A DNA stretch of 52,022 nucleotides from Bordetella parapertussis. GTDB taxonomy: Bacteria > Pseudomonadota > Gammaproteobacteria > Burkholderiales > SG8-39. Positions 28,178-42,909 of this stretch are shown one piece after another (the stretch's first letter is position 1; the number at the start of each line of letters is the position of its first letter). The translations under genes were made by a program, and so were the position numbers. The notes below the pieces were generated by a model that saw only the letters and a program-made list of their open reading frames with translations, searched no databases and was not told the DNA's origin. The stretch spans positions 1 through 52,022 of the forward strand of contig CAMAXP010000031.1 in assembly GCA_945862265.1 (NCBI GenBank), written 5' to 3'.

Positions 28178-28199
28178 ATTTCCAATTATATGGAAACAA
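28168..28199. promoter_or_regulatory. ArsR operator, 12-bp inverted repeat
   Basis: Perfect arms ttgtttccatat (28168-28179) and atatggaaacaa (28188-28199), 8 nt apart. It covers the arsR -10 and its start codon, and lies between arsR and the divergent MFS gene: the expected place for autorepression, relieved by arsenite. Confidence 0.85.
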
Positions 28200-28213
28200 C
28201 TCTCCAGAAGCAA
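28185..28213 (-). promoter_or_regulatory. arsR promoter
   Basis: TTGCTT (28213-28208) and TATAAT (28190-28185) on the minus strand with a 17-nt spacer. The -10 is a perfect consensus. The predicted start of transcription falls within one or two bases of the arsR ATG. Confidence 0.75.
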
Positions 28214-28243
28214 TCGACATTCCCGCACCCGTGCGGCTATTCT
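28214..28243 (+). promoter_or_regulatory. Possible promoter of the divergent MFS gene
   Basis: TCGACA (28214-28219) and TATTCT (28238-28243), spacer 18 nt, 34 nt before the MFS ATG. It starts 15 nt from the ArsR operator, so ArsR control of this gene is possible but not certain. Confidence 0.4.
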
Positions 28244-28276
28244 TTATCTATCCATCTGAAAATAAATAGAAACCGG

Positions 28277-29458
28277 ATGAAACCCCGTGCCCTGGTCTTG
28301 CTGATGAGCGCCGCCCAATTGGGCTCACTGCTGCCGCACGTCACCCTCCCCGCAGTCATGCCCTCCCACCTGATCCCCGAATGGGGCCTCAGCTATGCCG
28401 ACGGAGGCCTGATGGCCGCGAGCTACGCCGCCGGCTACATGTTTGCGGTGCCGGTACTGACCACACTCACCGACCGCGTTGACGCACGCTGGATACTGCT
28501 GTGTGGGTCGATGCTCAGCAGCGCTGCCACGATCCTCTTCGGCCTGTTCGCCGGCGGCCTGGTCTCCGCGATCCTGCTTTGGGGGCTCGCAGGCATCGGC
28601 TTTGCAGGCGCGTATATGCCGGGACTGAAAGCCCTGACCGATCGCCTTGGCGCCGGCGACGCCTCGCGCAGCGTAACGCTGTACACGGCAAGCTTCTCGG
28701 TGGGGGTGGGTCTCTCGTTCCTGGTCTCGCAAGTGGTGGCCCAGCACTGGGGATGGCGGGCCGCCTTCCTAATTACGGGGTTCGGCCCTGCAGCGATGGC
28801 GGCCGCAGCCCTGTGGCTGCGCCCGGTTCCGCCGCCGCCACGACAGGGGGCCCTGCTGGATTTCCGGCCGGTATTGCGCAATCGCACGGCGATGGGCTAC
28901 ATCCTCGGCTATGGCGCCCACTGCTTTGAACTGTACGGCATGCGCACATGGATCGTTGCATTCTGGGGTTTCGTCGCCGCCCGGGCGGGCGGAACGGCAC
29001 CCTTCGACGCCATCACGGTGAGCGTGCTCGTCACGGTGTTGTCGCTGCCTGCCAGCATCCTGGGCAACGAAGCTGCGCTGCGCTTCGGTCGCCACCGGGC
29101 GATCACCGCCGTAATGCTGAGTTCGGCACTCGTGGCAGCCGCCCTCGGACTGACTGCCGGGCTTTCGCCCTGGGTCTCGCTGGCGCTGCTGCTCTGCTAC
29201 GCGTTCACTGTCCCGGCTGACTCCGGCGCCCTGACCTCGGGCATGTCGGGGGCCGCCGAGCCGCACTACCGCGGCGCGACGCTCGCCCTGCACTCGACGG
29301 TCGGCTTCGGGTTGTCGGCACTCGGCGGCTGGGCGGTGGGCGCCGCGATCGATGCGGCCGGCGGGCCGTCTTCGGCAAGCGGCTGGACTGCAGCCTTCCT
29401 GGTGATGGGTATTGGGATCCTCTTAGGGCCGCTGGCGCTGCGCTGGTCGCGTGCCTGA
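28277..29458 (+). CDS. Major facilitator superfamily transporter
   Basis: 393 residues, ATG 28277. About 12 membrane helices; the loop after helix 2 (LTDRVDARW) is a degenerate MFS motif A, and a long central loop follows helix 6. It is divergent from arsR across a shared operator region, which suggests a link to arsenic or organic arsenical efflux, but the family is broad and the substrate cannot be read. It is not accompanied by the GAPDH gene that marks ArsJ systems. Its stop codon directly abuts the stop of the convergent methyltransferase gene. Confidence 0.75.
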   Translation: MKPRALVLLMSAAQLGSLLPHVTLPAVMPSHLIPEWGLSYADGGLMAASYAAGYMFAVPVLTTLTDRVDARWILLCGSMLSSAATILFGLFAGGLVSAILLWGLAGIGFAGAYMPGLKALTDRLGAGDASRSVTLYTASFSVGVGLSFLVSQVVAQHWGWRAAFLITGFGPAAMAAAALWLRPVPPPPRQGALLDFRPVLRNRTAMGYILGYGAHCFELYGMRTWIVAFWGFVAARAGGTAPFDAITVSVLVTVLSLPASILGNEAALRFGRHRAITAVMLSSALVAAALGLTAGLSPWVSLALLLCYAFTVPADSGALTSGMSGAAEPHYRGATLALHSTVGFGLSALGGWAVGAAIDAAGGPSSASGWTAAFLVMGIGILLGPLALRWSRA

Positions 29459-30313
29459 CTAAGTCTTCTTGGCGAGATCCGGCCTGTGCGTCCGTGTGGC
29501 GGTCCATGCTGCGCCGCCCTTGGCAGCCCCCTCGATCGTGTCGCCATTTGCGCGCCCGGAGTACTCAACTCCACCCGCCTTGAAATCCAGCCGGTCACCC
29601 CGCATGCGGCCGTGGGTCACCTCCAGGAGTTTCTCGCCGACGCGAAGATGCCCGCTCAGCACCTGGAATTCCTGCTTAAGCGTCAATTCCCCTTGCGGCA
29701 TCTTCCAGGTCCCGGCCACCTTGGCCGGAACGATCCACAGGTAGGCCACGCAATAGGACAGGCAGCCTTCCTTTTCAGTGGCTGTGACGCGATCGTCTTC
29801 GACCCACTCGCCCATCGAGAAGGTGTTCGAGACGAGGCGCGTGCCCGGCTTCAGGTCGAGGAGCTTCGGGCGCAACTGGAGATTGAGGCGGTCGAGCAGG
29901 AACATGGTGATCACGGTCGCCTTGGAGAAATCGCTCTCGAAGATGTCCGCCTTCATGAATGTCACGCGCTCCGCGACGCCGGCCTTCTGCGCCTCGCGCT
30001 TGGACAACTCGACCATGTCGGGGTTGTATTCGATGCCAAGCGCAGGCACACCCAGCCTGGCGGCCGTGATCACCGTACGACCATCGCCCGACCCGAGATC
30101 GATCAGCGTATCCCTGGGCGTCACCCTGGCCATCGCCAGCATCTTGTCGACGAGGGCTTGCGGCGTCGGAACCCAGACCACGTCCTTGCCCTGCTGGCCC
30201 ACGGAGGGCTCGAAGGCCGGTGCGGCGGGTTGCGCCTGCGCCAGCGCCGCTCCGGCGACCACGGTTAAAAGAACCCAACCAATCGAAGCGCGTACGCGCA
30301 CCAGTGCATCCAT
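29459..30313 (-). CDS. Exported SAM-dependent methyltransferase-like protein
   Basis: 284 residues, ATG 30313 behind GGGAGGT. N-terminal signal peptide (hydrophobic about 10-25, cleavage near AQAQ). Residues about 65-190 form a class I methyltransferase core: motif I LIDLGSGDGRTV, then GIEYNPDM with the acidic residue for the SAM ribose. The last ~85 residues look like a beta-rich domain. A methyltransferase fold with a secretion signal is unusual since SAM is not expected in the periplasm; it may bind something else. It lies 27 nt after glmM on the same strand. Substrate unknown. Confidence 0.75.
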   Translation of the reverse strand: MDALVRVRASIGWVLLTVVAGAALAQAQPAAPAFEPSVGQQGKDVVWVPTPQALVDKMLAMARVTPRDTLIDLGSGDGRTVITAARLGVPALGIEYNPDMVELSKREAQKAGVAERVTFMKADIFESDFSKATVITMFLLDRLNLQLRPKLLDLKPGTRLVSNTFSMGEWVEDDRVTATEKEGCLSYCVAYLWIVPAKVAGTWKMPQGELTLKQEFQVLSGHLRVGEKLLEVTHGRMRGDRLDFKAGGVEYSGRANGDTIEGAAKGGAAWTATRTHRPDLAKKT

Positions 30314-30340
30314 GCCGACCTCCCTTTGTCAGTTCTCGAA

Positions 30341-31696
30341 CTACCCGCCGGCTGCCAGCCTGACGGCCGCCGCGATGGCCTGCGCACCAGACTCGATTGC
30401 CGCCCTGGGTTCGCCTTCCACCATTACTCGCAATACAAGCTCCGTACCGGAAGGTCGCAACAGCACACGGCCGCGACCGGCCAGGGCCGTCTCGACTTCC
30501 GCCTGCGCCTTGGCAATCGAAGGATGACTCTTCCAGTCGAAGCCCCGCGCGACCTTAACGTTGACCAGCACCTGCGGGTACAAGGCGAGGTCGGCCGTCA
30601 GTTCGGCCAAGGTTTTGCCCGACTCACGGATCGAAGTCAGCACCTGCAGGGCCGAAACGAGGCCATCACCCGTGGTGTGCTTGTCCAGGCAGATGATGTG
30701 ACCGGAATTCTCGCCGCCATACAGCCAGCCCTTTTCCCGCAGCATCTCGAGCACGTAGCGATCGCCGACCTTCGCACGGCCGAACGGGATACCCATCCGG
30801 CCAATGGCTTGCTCCATCCCGAGGTTGGTCATCAGCGTGCCCGCCACCCCAGCCACCTTCTCGCGCCCGGCGCGATGCTTGACTACGGCGTAGAGCAATT
30901 CGTCGCCGTCGTAGACCCTGCCCTCCGAGTCGACCATCACGATCCGGTCGGCGTCCCCGTCCAGGGCCACGCCGTAATCGGCCTTGTTGCGCTTCACTTC
31001 CATGACCAGCTGGTCGGGGGCCGTCGCCCCGCACATGTCGTTGATGTTGAACCCGTCGGGAGAGACGCCGATCGGGACCACGTCAGCGCCCAGCTCGTGG
31101 AACACGTGGGGCCCCACGTGGTACGCCGCGCCGTGGGCGCAGTCGACCACGATCTTCATGCCCTTGAGGTCCAGCTCCGCCGGGAAGGTCGACTTGCAGA
31201 ATTCGATGTACCGACCTGAAGCGTCGTCAATGCGCTTTGCGCGGCCGAGCTGCGCCGCGGAATTGCAGCCCATGGTGAATTCGAGGGCCTTCTCCATCTC
31301 GGCCTCGAAATCGTCCGGCAGCTTGAATCCGTCGCCGGAGAAGAACTTGATGCCGTTGTCCGGGTAGGCATTGTGGGAGGCGCTGATCACCACGCCGGCC
31401 ATGAGACGCAGCGCGCGCGTGAGGTAAGCCACCCCCGGTGTTGGCAGGGGTCCGCAGAGCAGCACGTCCACGCCGGCTGCGGAAAAGCCCGCTTCAAGCG
31501 CCGCCTCGAGCATGTAGCCGGAAATCCGCGTGTCCTTGCCGATCAGCACGGCCGGGCGCACGGTCGAGGGCCCCTTGCGCCGCTCGACCAGCACCTTGCC
31601 TGCCGCGTAGCCGAGGCGGAGCACGAAGTCGGCCGTCATCGGGGCCTGCCCGACAGTGCCCCGAACGCCATCCGTCCCGAAGTATTTCCTGCTCAT
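30341..31696 (-). CDS. glmM: Phosphoglucosamine mutase
   Basis: 451 residues. Converts glucosamine 6-phosphate to glucosamine 1-phosphate for peptidoglycan and LPS precursors. Starts [13 protein letters not shown]; active-site Ser107 in SASHN; Mg site DGDADR; sugar loop GGENSGH; phosphate site RPSGTE. ATG 31696 overlaps the folP stop (ATGA). Confidence 0.97.
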   Translation of the reverse strand: MSRKYFGTDGVRGTVGQAPMTADFVLRLGYAAGKVLVERRKGPSTVRPAVLIGKDTRISGYMLEAALEAGFSAAGVDVLLCGPLPTPGVAYLTRALRLMAGVVISASHNAYPDNGIKFFSGDGFKLPDDFEAEMEKALEFTMGCNSAAQLGRAKRIDDASGRYIEFCKSTFPAELDLKGMKIVVDCAHGAAYHVGPHVFHELGADVVPIGVSPDGFNINDMCGATAPDQLVMEVKRNKADYGVALDGDADRIVMVDSEGRVYDGDELLYAVVKHRAGREKVAGVAGTLMTNLGMEQAIGRMGIPFGRAKVGDRYVLEMLREKGWLYGGENSGHIICLDKHTTGDGLVSALQVLTSIRESGKTLAELTADLALYPQVLVNVKVARGFDWKSHPSIAKAQAEVETALAGRGRVLLRPSGTELVLRVMVEGEPRAAIESGAQAIAAAVRLAAGG

Positions 31697-32514
31697 CCTG
31701 CCTCCACCGCACGCCAGACCGCGAGGGCATCCCGCGTGGCCGCAACATCGTGTACCCGCAGTATTGTCGCCCCGCGCTGGGCTGCAAGCAAAGCGGCAGC
31801 AATACTGGCCGGCATGCGCTCTACGGCGGGCCGGCCGGTCAACGTACCCAGCGTTGCCTTGCGTGACAGCCCGGCGAGGACCGGAAGGCCCGAGACCGCC
31901 ATGCGCGGCAGGTAACGCAGCAGTTCAAGGTTGTGCGCCACGGTCTTTCCGAAACCGAATCCCGGATCGACCACGATACGGTCGCGGGAGATACCGGCGG
32001 ACTCTACGGCGGCGGCGCGTGCTGCAAGTAAGGCCCCCACCTCGGCGACAACATCGTCGTAGTGCGGGGCGACCTGCATTGTGGCCGGCGCGCCCTGCAT
32101 GTGCATCAGGCACACCCCGCACCCGGAGGCGGCCACGGCCTCGAGCGACCCCGGCCCCGACAGGGCTTCGATATCGTTGATCATCGAGGCGCCGGCGGCG
32201 AGAACCTCGCGCATGACTCGTGCGCGGCGGGTGTCGACCGAGACCGGTACCTCCAACCCTTGCAGGGCCTCGAGCACGGGCAGGAGCCGCGCGAGTTCCT
32301 CATCCTCGGAGACCAGCGCAGCGCCTGGGCGCGTGGACTCCGCGCCTAAATCGAGGATCGCTGCGCCTTCGGACACCAGCCTTTCAGCCTGAGCAATGGC
32401 CGCCTGCGCGGACAGGAACTGCCCGCCGTCGGAAAAGGAATCGGGCGTGATGTTCACCACGCCCATGATCAGGGGAAAGTCCAGCGGCAGCAAAAACCTG
32501 CCGCAGCGAAGCAC
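31693..32514 (-). CDS. folP: Dihydropteroate synthase
   Basis: 273 residues starting at GTG 32514, 5 nt after ftsH ends; no ATG lies upstream in the available space. Joins p-aminobenzoate to the pterin in folate synthesis and is the sulfonamide target. Motifs: [22 protein letters not shown], and the C-terminal [12 protein letters not shown]. The ftsH-folP-glmM order is widely conserved. Confidence 0.95.
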   Translation of the reverse strand: MLRCGRFLLPLDFPLIMGVVNITPDSFSDGGQFLSAQAAIAQAERLVSEGAAILDLGAESTRPGAALVSEDEELARLLPVLEALQGLEVPVSVDTRRARVMREVLAAGASMINDIEALSGPGSLEAVAASGCGVCLMHMQGAPATMQVAPHYDDVVAEVGALLAARAAAVESAGISRDRIVVDPGFGFGKTVAHNLELLRYLPRMAVSGLPVLAGLSRKATLGTLTGRPAVERMPASIAAALLAAQRGATILRVHDVAATRDALAVWRAVEAG

Positions 32515-32519
32515 CGGGC

Positions 32520-34403
<1,884 letters not shown>

Positions 34404-34467
34404 ACGCGGCTCCTCAGAGCGACAGACAGGTGACAGGTTTCACAGAAAGGCTATTCTAATCCGAATC

Positions 34468-35100
34468 TTAAACCACTTGTGCAGGGCGCAATCCCCTGCC
34501 CACCAAATAGGTTTCCCGGCTTTCGTCCCGCGACGCCCCGGGTTTGCGCGTCGCCACGGCCAGGAACACCTCCTTCATTCGCGCGAAGAGGTCCTGGAAC
34601 GCCTCGCCCTGAAACACTTTGACAACAAATACACCATCCGGTTTCAGGCCGGCATGACAAAAATCGATAGCCAGTTTCGTCAGGGCCGCGGCATTGGCCT
34701 GGTCCACGCTCGGGATCCCGGAAACATTGGGCATCATGTCCGAAAGCACCACATCCGCCTTTACGTCCCCGAGCGCCGAATGGATCGCAGCCCGCACGCC
34801 CGGTTCGCGGAAATCCCCGCGCAGCACCGACACTCCCGACATGGGGGCGATTTCCAGCAGATCAATCGCTACAACGGCCCCTTTCGGTCCGACCTTAGCT
34901 GAAGCGAACTGGGACCACCCCCCCGGGGCCGCCCCCAGGTCCACCACCCTGCCCCCCGGCCTGAACAGCCTTTCCTTGGCGGCGATCTCCTCCAGCTTGA
35001 ATACGGCGCGCGAGCGGTAGCCCTGCGCCTTCGCCTTCTGGACGAACTGGTCGCTGACGTGGCGCTGGAGCCAGGCCTTGCTGGATTTGGAGCGGGCCAT
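34468..35100 (-). CDS. rlmE: 23S rRNA 2'-O-methyltransferase RlmE (FtsJ)
   Basis: 210 residues. Methylates U2552 of 23S rRNA late in 50S assembly. SAM site DLGAAPGGW (54-62); the catalytic K-D-K-E residues are present (K35, D in LSDMMPN, K in FVVKVFQG, E near ETYLVGR). Lies upstream of ftsH on the same strand, the usual rlmE-ftsH order, and is divergent from yhbY with only 21 bp between. Confidence 0.95.
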   Translation of the reverse strand: MARSKSSKAWLQRHVSDQFVQKAKAQGYRSRAVFKLEEIAAKERLFRPGGRVVDLGAAPGGWSQFASAKVGPKGAVVAIDLLEIAPMSGVSVLRGDFREPGVRAAIHSALGDVKADVVLSDMMPNVSGIPSVDQANAAALTKLAIDFCHAGLKPDGVFVVKVFQGEAFQDLFARMKEVFLAVATRKPGASRDESRETYLVGRGLRPAQVV

Positions 35101-35121
35101 CTATTGACTTACAGTGTCGCC

Positions 35122-35658
35122 ATGAATGAACAAACCCCTGCTGCTGAATTGTCCCCGTCCGAGCGCCGCTCACTGAAGGCGCTCGCCCATAAACTCGTCC
35201 CCGTGGTGCTGATCGGCGACAAAGGCCTGAGCGGCGCGGTACTGGCCGAAATCGACCTTGCGCTGACCGCCCACGGCCTGATCAAGATCCGGGCACAGGC
35301 GGAGCGGGACGACCGCGCCGCCATTCTTGACGAAATCTGCGCCAGGACCAATGCCGCCCCGGTGCAGCATATCGGCAAGATCCTGGTCGTCTACCGGCCG
35401 AAACCACCCGAGCCGGACAAACCGAAGGTGCGCAAGGCGCCTGCCCGCAAGCCCGGCGAACGCCCGGAGGCCGCGCGCGGCACAACCAAGCGCCAGACTG
35501 CCGTGCAGGCCCAGTTCGGCCGCGCGCGGCGCCCGAGCACCGCGACCGGCCGCCAAGCCCGGGGCGCCGCTACAGGTACTGGACGTCCAGAATCTCGTAC
35601 TGCTTCACCCCGCCGGGCGCCTGCACGTCCACCTGGTCGCCGGCGTACTTCCCGATAA
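35122..35658 (+). CDS. yhbY: YhbY-family CRS1-YhbY RNA-binding protein
   Basis: 178 residues from ATG 35122. Residues about 10-95 are the KH-like CRS1-YhbY domain found on pre-50S ribosomal particles ([16 protein letters not shown], the GxxG-type loop GDKGLSG, and [10 protein letters not shown]). The remaining ~80 residues are a basic, Pro/Arg-rich low-complexity tail. The last 89 nt overlap the 3' end of greA on the other strand, so the final 29 residues are coded in a region shared antisense with greA. Confidence 0.88.
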   Translation: MNEQTPAAELSPSERRSLKALAHKLVPVVLIGDKGLSGAVLAEIDLALTAHGLIKIRAQAERDDRAAILDEICARTNAAPVQHIGKILVVYRPKPPEPDKPKVRKAPARKPGERPEAARGTTKRQTAVQAQFGRARRPSTATGRQARGAATGTGRPESRTASPRRAPARPPGRRRTSR

Positions 35659-36043
35659 GGGCGCGCGCGATCGGCGAGCTGATCGAGATCTTCCTCACCT
35701 TGAGGTCGGCCTCGTCCTCGCCGACGATCTGGTAGGTCACCTTTTCCTTGTTGCCCATGTCCTCGAGGTCCACGGTGGACCCGAACACGCACGCGCCGTC
35801 GGCGTCGACCAGTTTTGGATCGACAACCTGGGCATTCGAGAGCTTGCCCTCGATCTCGATGATCCGCCCTTCGACGAAGCTCTGCTTTTCCTTGGCGGCG
35901 TCGTATTCGGCGTTCTCGGAGAGGTCGCCGTGCGCGCGCGCCTCCGCGATGGCGGCGATGACGTTCGGGCGCTCGACGGTCTTCAGCTTGTGGAGTTCGG
36001 CGCGGAGCATTTCAGCGCCGACGATGGTAAGAGGTATGGCCAT
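35570..36043 (-). CDS. greA: Transcription elongation factor GreA
   Basis: 157 residues, ATG 36043 behind AGGGGG. N-terminal coiled coil with the tip acidic residues in [15 protein letters not shown], then an FKBP-like C-terminal domain ([14 protein letters not shown]). Rescues backtracked RNA polymerase by stimulating transcript cleavage. 12 nt downstream of carB on the same strand. Confidence 0.96.
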   Translation of the reverse strand: MAIPLTIVGAEMLRAELHKLKTVERPNVIAAIAEARAHGDLSENAEYDAAKEKQSFVEGRIIEIEGKLSNAQVVDPKLVDADGACVFGSTVDLEDMGNKEKVTYQIVGEDEADLKVRKISISSPIARALIGKYAGDQVDVQAPGGVKQYEILDVQYL

Positions 36044-36055
36044 GGTTTTTGCCCC

Positions 36056-39260
<3,205 letters not shown>

Positions 39261-39268
<8 letters not shown>

Positions 39269-40412
39269 GCCTTGCGTCCCCCATCATCTTCGCGAACCGG
39301 TCGAAGAGGTACCCGATGTCGTGCGGACCGGGGCTGGCCTCCGGATGCCCCTGGAAGCAGAACGCGGGCCGGTCGGTGCGCGCAAGGCCCTGCAGCGAAC
39401 CATCAAAGAGGGACACATGCGTCGTGCGAAGCGTAGCCGGGAGCGTGGCCGGATCGACGGCGAACCCATGGTTCTGGCTGGTGATCGCCACCACGCCGGT
39501 GTCGAGATCCTTGACCGGATGGTTCGCGCCATGGTGGCCGAATTTCATCTTGATGGTCTTCGCACCGGACGCGAGCCCCATCAACTGGTGCCCGAGGCAG
39601 ATGCCGAAGACAGGGATGCGCGTGGTGTCGAGGATGCTGCGGATCGCCTTGATCGCGTAATCGCAAGGCTCGGGGTCGCCAGGCCCGTTGGAGAGGAAAA
39701 TTCCGTCGGGCTTCAGCGCCAGCGCCTCCTCCGCGCCCGCCTTCGCCGGCAGCACTGTGACGCGCGCGCCCCGCTCCACCAGCAACCTGAGGATGTTGCG
39801 CTTGATGCCGTAGTCGTAGGCGACCACATGGAAGGACGGCCGCTCGATCGGCCTGAAGCCCTTGCCCAGCCGCCAGGCGCCTTCCGTCCACTCGTACTTC
39901 GCAGGCGTGGAGACGACCTTGGCGAGGTCCATGCCGGCGAGCCCGGGAAACTTGCGCGCTTCGTTCAGCGCGCGATCCAGGTCCGCAGCGACAATCGCAT
40001 TGCCGGCGATCAGGCAGCCGCTCTGCGCGCCCTTTTCGCGAAGCAGCCGGGTCAGCTTGCGGGTATCGATATCGGCAATCCCGACCACACCGCTGCGCTC
40101 GAGGTAGGCCGGAAGGCTTTCCTTCGAACGCCAATTCGAGAGCAGGGCGGGTACGTCGCGCACCACGAGTCCGGCCGCATGGATGCGGGGCGACTCCTCG
40201 TCCTCGGTGTTCGCGCCGGTGTTGCCGATGTGCGGGTACGTGAGCGTGACGATCTGGCGGCAGTACGACGGATCGGTGAGGATCTCCTGGTAGCCGGTCA
40301 TCGCCGTGTTGAACACGACTTCCCCGACGGCCAGTCCCGTGACGCCGATGCTCCTGCCCCGGAATACCGTCCCGTCGGCAAGGACGAGGGCGGCGGCGGG
40401 AGGCTGGGACAC
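39261..40412 (-). CDS. carA: Carbamoyl-phosphate synthase small subunit (glutaminase)
   Basis: 383 residues, starting at GTG 40412 behind TGGAG (spacing 7); there is no upstream ATG. N-terminal CPSase small domain ([14 protein letters not shown]), then a class I glutamine amidotransferase with the catalytic Cys in FGICLGHQ and the His/Glu pair in [12 protein letters not shown]. Supplies ammonia to CarB. Confidence 0.96.
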
Positions 40413-40449
40413 AAAAGCTCCAGGAGGTAAGTGCGCGGTTTACAAACAA

Positions 40450-40484
40450 AGAAGCGGGAGAGGCTGGTGGCCGCTCCCGCTTCT
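40450..40484 (-). terminator. Intrinsic terminator between dapB and carA
   Basis: 11-bp perfect stem agaagcgggag / ctcccgcttct with a 13-nt loop, followed on the minus strand by ctttgtttgt. It ends the bamE-dapB transcript, or could act as an attenuator in the carAB leader. Confidence 0.75.
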
Positions 40485-40542
40485 ATGGAAGCGCTAGATT
40501 ATACCGTGAAGGTTGCCGCAATGCTCCGTACACCCGACGCAA

Positions 40543-41340
40543 CTACCTCAGGCCCAGCACATCCTGCATGTCGAACAGGCCCTTCCCCTTGTCTTTCAGG
40601 AACTTGGCGGCACGCAGCGCGCCTGTGGCGTACGTGGCCCGGCTGGACGACTTGACCGTCACCTCCACTCGCTCGCCCATGCCGGCAAACATCACCGTGT
40701 GCTCGCCGATGATGTCTCCACCGCGGATCGCGTGGAATGCGATTTCCTTGGGATCGCGCTCTCCGGTGTCCCCTTCGCGGCCGTGGACAAAGACCTTGGT
40801 CGGATCGCGCCCGAGCGCAGCCGCCACCACCTCCCCCATTCTCAGGGCGGTGCCGGACGGAGCGTCAACCTTGTGGCGATGGTGCGCCTCGATGATCTCC
40901 ACGTCGTAGTCGTCGCCCAGGCTGCGCGCCGCAATCTCGGCGAGCTTGAAGGTCACATTGACGCCGACCGCCATGTTCGGCGCGAACATGATGGCGATCT
41001 TCTTGGAAGCCTCGGCAATGCGCGCCTTCTCGAGTTCCGAGAACCCGGTAGTGCCGATCACCATCTTCTTCCCCGCCTTCAGGCAGGCTTCGAGGTGCGC
41101 CAGCGTCCCGGCCGGCCGGGTGAAGTCGATGATCAGGTCGGACTGCGCCAGCACCGCCGGGATGTCCGGGGAGACCATCACGCCCGTGACAACGCCCGCA
41201 AACTCGCCCGCGTCCTTGCCGACCAGCGCGTGACCCTGCATCTCGAGCGCGCCGGAAAGCCTGAGCGCGGGATCCTTGAGCACGCATTCGATAATGGAGC
41301 GCCCCATGCGCCCCGAGCTGCCTGCAATTGCGATACGCAT
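40543..41340 (-). CDS. dapB: 4-hydroxy-tetrahydrodipicolinate reductase
   Basis: 265 residues. NAD(P)H-binding GSSGRMGRS at the N terminus, GTTGFSE, and the catalytic [16 protein letters not shown] segment. Reduces the dihydrodipicolinate precursor in lysine and diaminopimelate synthesis. 16 nt after bamE, same strand. Confidence 0.96.
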   Translation of the reverse strand: MRIAIAGSSGRMGRSIIECVLKDPALRLSGALEMQGHALVGKDAGEFAGVVTGVMVSPDIPAVLAQSDLIIDFTRPAGTLAHLEACLKAGKKMVIGTTGFSELEKARIAEASKKIAIMFAPNMAVGVNVTFKLAEIAARSLGDDYDVEIIEAHHRHKVDAPSGTALRMGEVVAAALGRDPTKVFVHGREGDTGERDPKEIAFHAIRGGDIIGEHTVMFAGMGERVEVTVKSSSRATYATGALRAAKFLKDKGKGLFDMQDVLGLR

Positions 41341-41356
41341 CAGGTTCTCCCCGCGT

Positions 41357-41803
41357 TCAGTTCTTTATTCCGGGCGCGACGGCAGCCCCGGCAGCCGGCT
41401 TCTGGCTTGCCTCTTTCGGCACGTTGGCAGGAGCCCCCTCCGCCTTCGGCACGACATCCCCGCTGACCCGCGCCAGCTTGTCCTCCTCGAAGAACACCGA
41501 GATGTTGCGCTGTTCCTTCTTGCCGTCCTGCAACTCGCGATAAAAGACGTAATCCCAGCGGTTGCCGTGGAAGATATCGGTCACAAGAGGCGTGCCGAGC
41601 ACGAAGCGGACCTGCTCCTTGGTCATGCCCTTCTTCAGCTGCGACACCATTTCCTGCGACAGGAAGTTGCCCTGCTGGATGTCGATTCGATAGGGCTTCA
41701 GGCCGCCGAGGGAGGGCATCGAAGGCAGGTAGCTGCAGGAGCAAAGCAGCCCCGCAGCGAGCAGGCATACACCAGAATTTCGGGTTGCAGTAGCAGAAGT
41801 CAC
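41357..41803 (-). CDS. bamE: Outer membrane assembly lipoprotein BamE
   Basis: 148 residues from GTG 41803. Lipoprotein signal with a lipobox ending LCSC near residue 23. The SmpA/OmlA core (about 35-105) contains [18 protein letters not shown] and the WDYVFY segment. Part of the BAM complex that inserts beta-barrel proteins; the last ~40 residues form an Ala/Pro-rich tail. Divergent from fur, a pairing common in betaproteobacteria. Confidence 0.92.
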   Translation of the reverse strand: MTSATATRNSGVCLLAAGLLCSCSYLPSMPSLGGLKPYRIDIQQGNFLSQEMVSQLKKGMTKEQVRFVLGTPLVTDIFHGNRWDYVFYRELQDGKKEQRNISVFFEEDKLARVSGDVVPKAEGAPANVPKEASQKPAAGAAVAPGIKN

Positions 41804-41809
41804 CGCGGT

Positions 41810-41838
41810 TTCTCAATGCTTTGGAATCCCTATATGAT
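41810..41838 (+). promoter_or_regulatory. Candidate fur promoter
   Basis: TTCTCA (41810-41815) and TATGAT (41833-41838) with 17-nt spacing, in the 66-bp gap between bamE and fur. The -10 is good, the -35 moderate. No clear Fur box seen. Confidence 0.4.
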
Positions 41839-41869
41839 ATCCGATAGGTTCTCCCCACCGCTGCCGGCC

Positions 41870-42304
41870 ATGAACACTTCGCAAAGCCTCAAAGAAATCG
41901 GACTCAAGGCAACGCTCCCGCGCCGCACGATCCTCGAACTGTTCGAGACGAGCAAATTGCGCCACCTGTCGGCTGAGGACGTCTACAAGGCGCTGATCGG
42001 CGAGAACATCGACATCGGCCTCGCCACCGTCTACCGGGTGCTGACGCAGTTCGAGCAGGCCGGACTGCTGTCGCGCCAGCATTTCGAGACGGGCAAGTCA
42101 GTGTTCGAGCTGAATGAAGGCCAGCATCACGACCACCTCGTGTGCCTCCAGTGCGGACGCGTCGAGGAGTTCTTCGATCCCCAGATCGAGGCGCGGCAAA
42201 GCGAGATTGCGCGTGACAAGGGCTTTGCGCTGCACGGCCATTCGCTGGCGTTGTACGCGGATTGCACCAAGAGCGACTGCGTCTACCGCAAGTCGGTCCG
42301 CTAG
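41870..42304 (+). CDS. fur: Ferric uptake regulator Fur
   Basis: 144 residues from ATG 41870. Winged-helix N-terminal domain ([23 protein letters not shown] contains the recognition helix region) and a metal-binding dimer domain with the HHDHLVC-x2-C site, plus C-terminal Cys residues (DCTKSDC). Iron-dependent repressor of uptake genes. No strong ribosome site. Confidence 0.95.
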   Translation: MNTSQSLKEIGLKATLPRRTILELFETSKLRHLSAEDVYKALIGENIDIGLATVYRVLTQFEQAGLLSRQHFETGKSVFELNEGQHHDHLVCLQCGRVEEFFDPQIEARQSEIARDKGFALHGHSLALYADCTKSDCVYRKSVR

Positions 42305-42342
42305 GAACAGGGGCACCCTGCGGGCTCCCCCGTTACCCCCGC

Positions 42343-42909
42343 CTAACCGAAGCTGAACCCGGCCAGCGCGGCGATGCCCATCGCCGCAAAGAGCGCCGCC
42401 GCAACGTAGCGGATCGCCGCAAACGGGATCTTGGTCGAGGCCCGGTCCGCCAGGAAAACGGCAGGCACGTCGGCGATCAGCATGCCCGCCGTTGTCCCGG
42501 CCACCACCGCCACCAGTGAATCGAATCGCGCCGCCAGCGCAACGGTGGCGATCTGCGTCTTGTCGCCGATCTCCGCGAGGAAGAACGCAACCAGCGTCAC
42601 GGCAAATGCGCCGTACTTGCTGATGGGCTGCGGCGTCTCGTCGACCTTGTCGGGAACGAGCGCCCAGGCCGCGATCGCGAGGAACGACACGCCCAAGCCC
42701 CAGCGCAGCGTGTCGGGCCCGATCGAATCGCGGATCCACCCGCCGACCAGGCCGGCGAGCGCGTGGTTGAGCAGCGTGGCGCACAGGATGCCGAGGATGA
42801 TCGGCACCGGGCGGCGGAACCGCGCCGAAAGGAGCAGCGCGAGCAGCTGGGTCTTGTCACCGATCTCGCCGATCGCAACGACAAGTGTCGAAATGAAGAA
42901 TGCTTCCAT
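42343..42909 (-). CDS. TMEM165/GDT1-family manganese exporter-like protein
   Basis: 188 residues, six membrane helices in two homologous halves, each with the family motif E-x-G-D-K-T (IGEIGDKTQL near residue 15, LAEIGDKTQI near 110). Bacterial members (MneA, formerly UPF0016) export Mn2+. Convergent with fur, 38 bp apart; the gap holds an imperfect GC-rich dyad only. No yybP-ykoY manganese riboswitch is visible upstream. Confidence 0.9.
   Translation of the reverse strand: MEAFFISTLVVAIGEIGDKTQLLALLLSARFRRPVPIILGILCATLLNHALAGLVGGWIRDSIGPDTLRWGLGVSFLAIAAWALVPDKVDETPQPISKYGAFAVTLVAFFLAEIGDKTQIATVALAARFDSLVAVVAGTTAGMLIADVPAVFLADRASTKIPFAAIRYVAAALFAAMGIAALAGFSFG

Noticed and set aside
28277..29458. 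Calling the divergent MFS gene ArsJ
   Set aside because: ArsJ occurs with a dedicated GAPDH gene, which is absent here; the protein shows only general MFS features.
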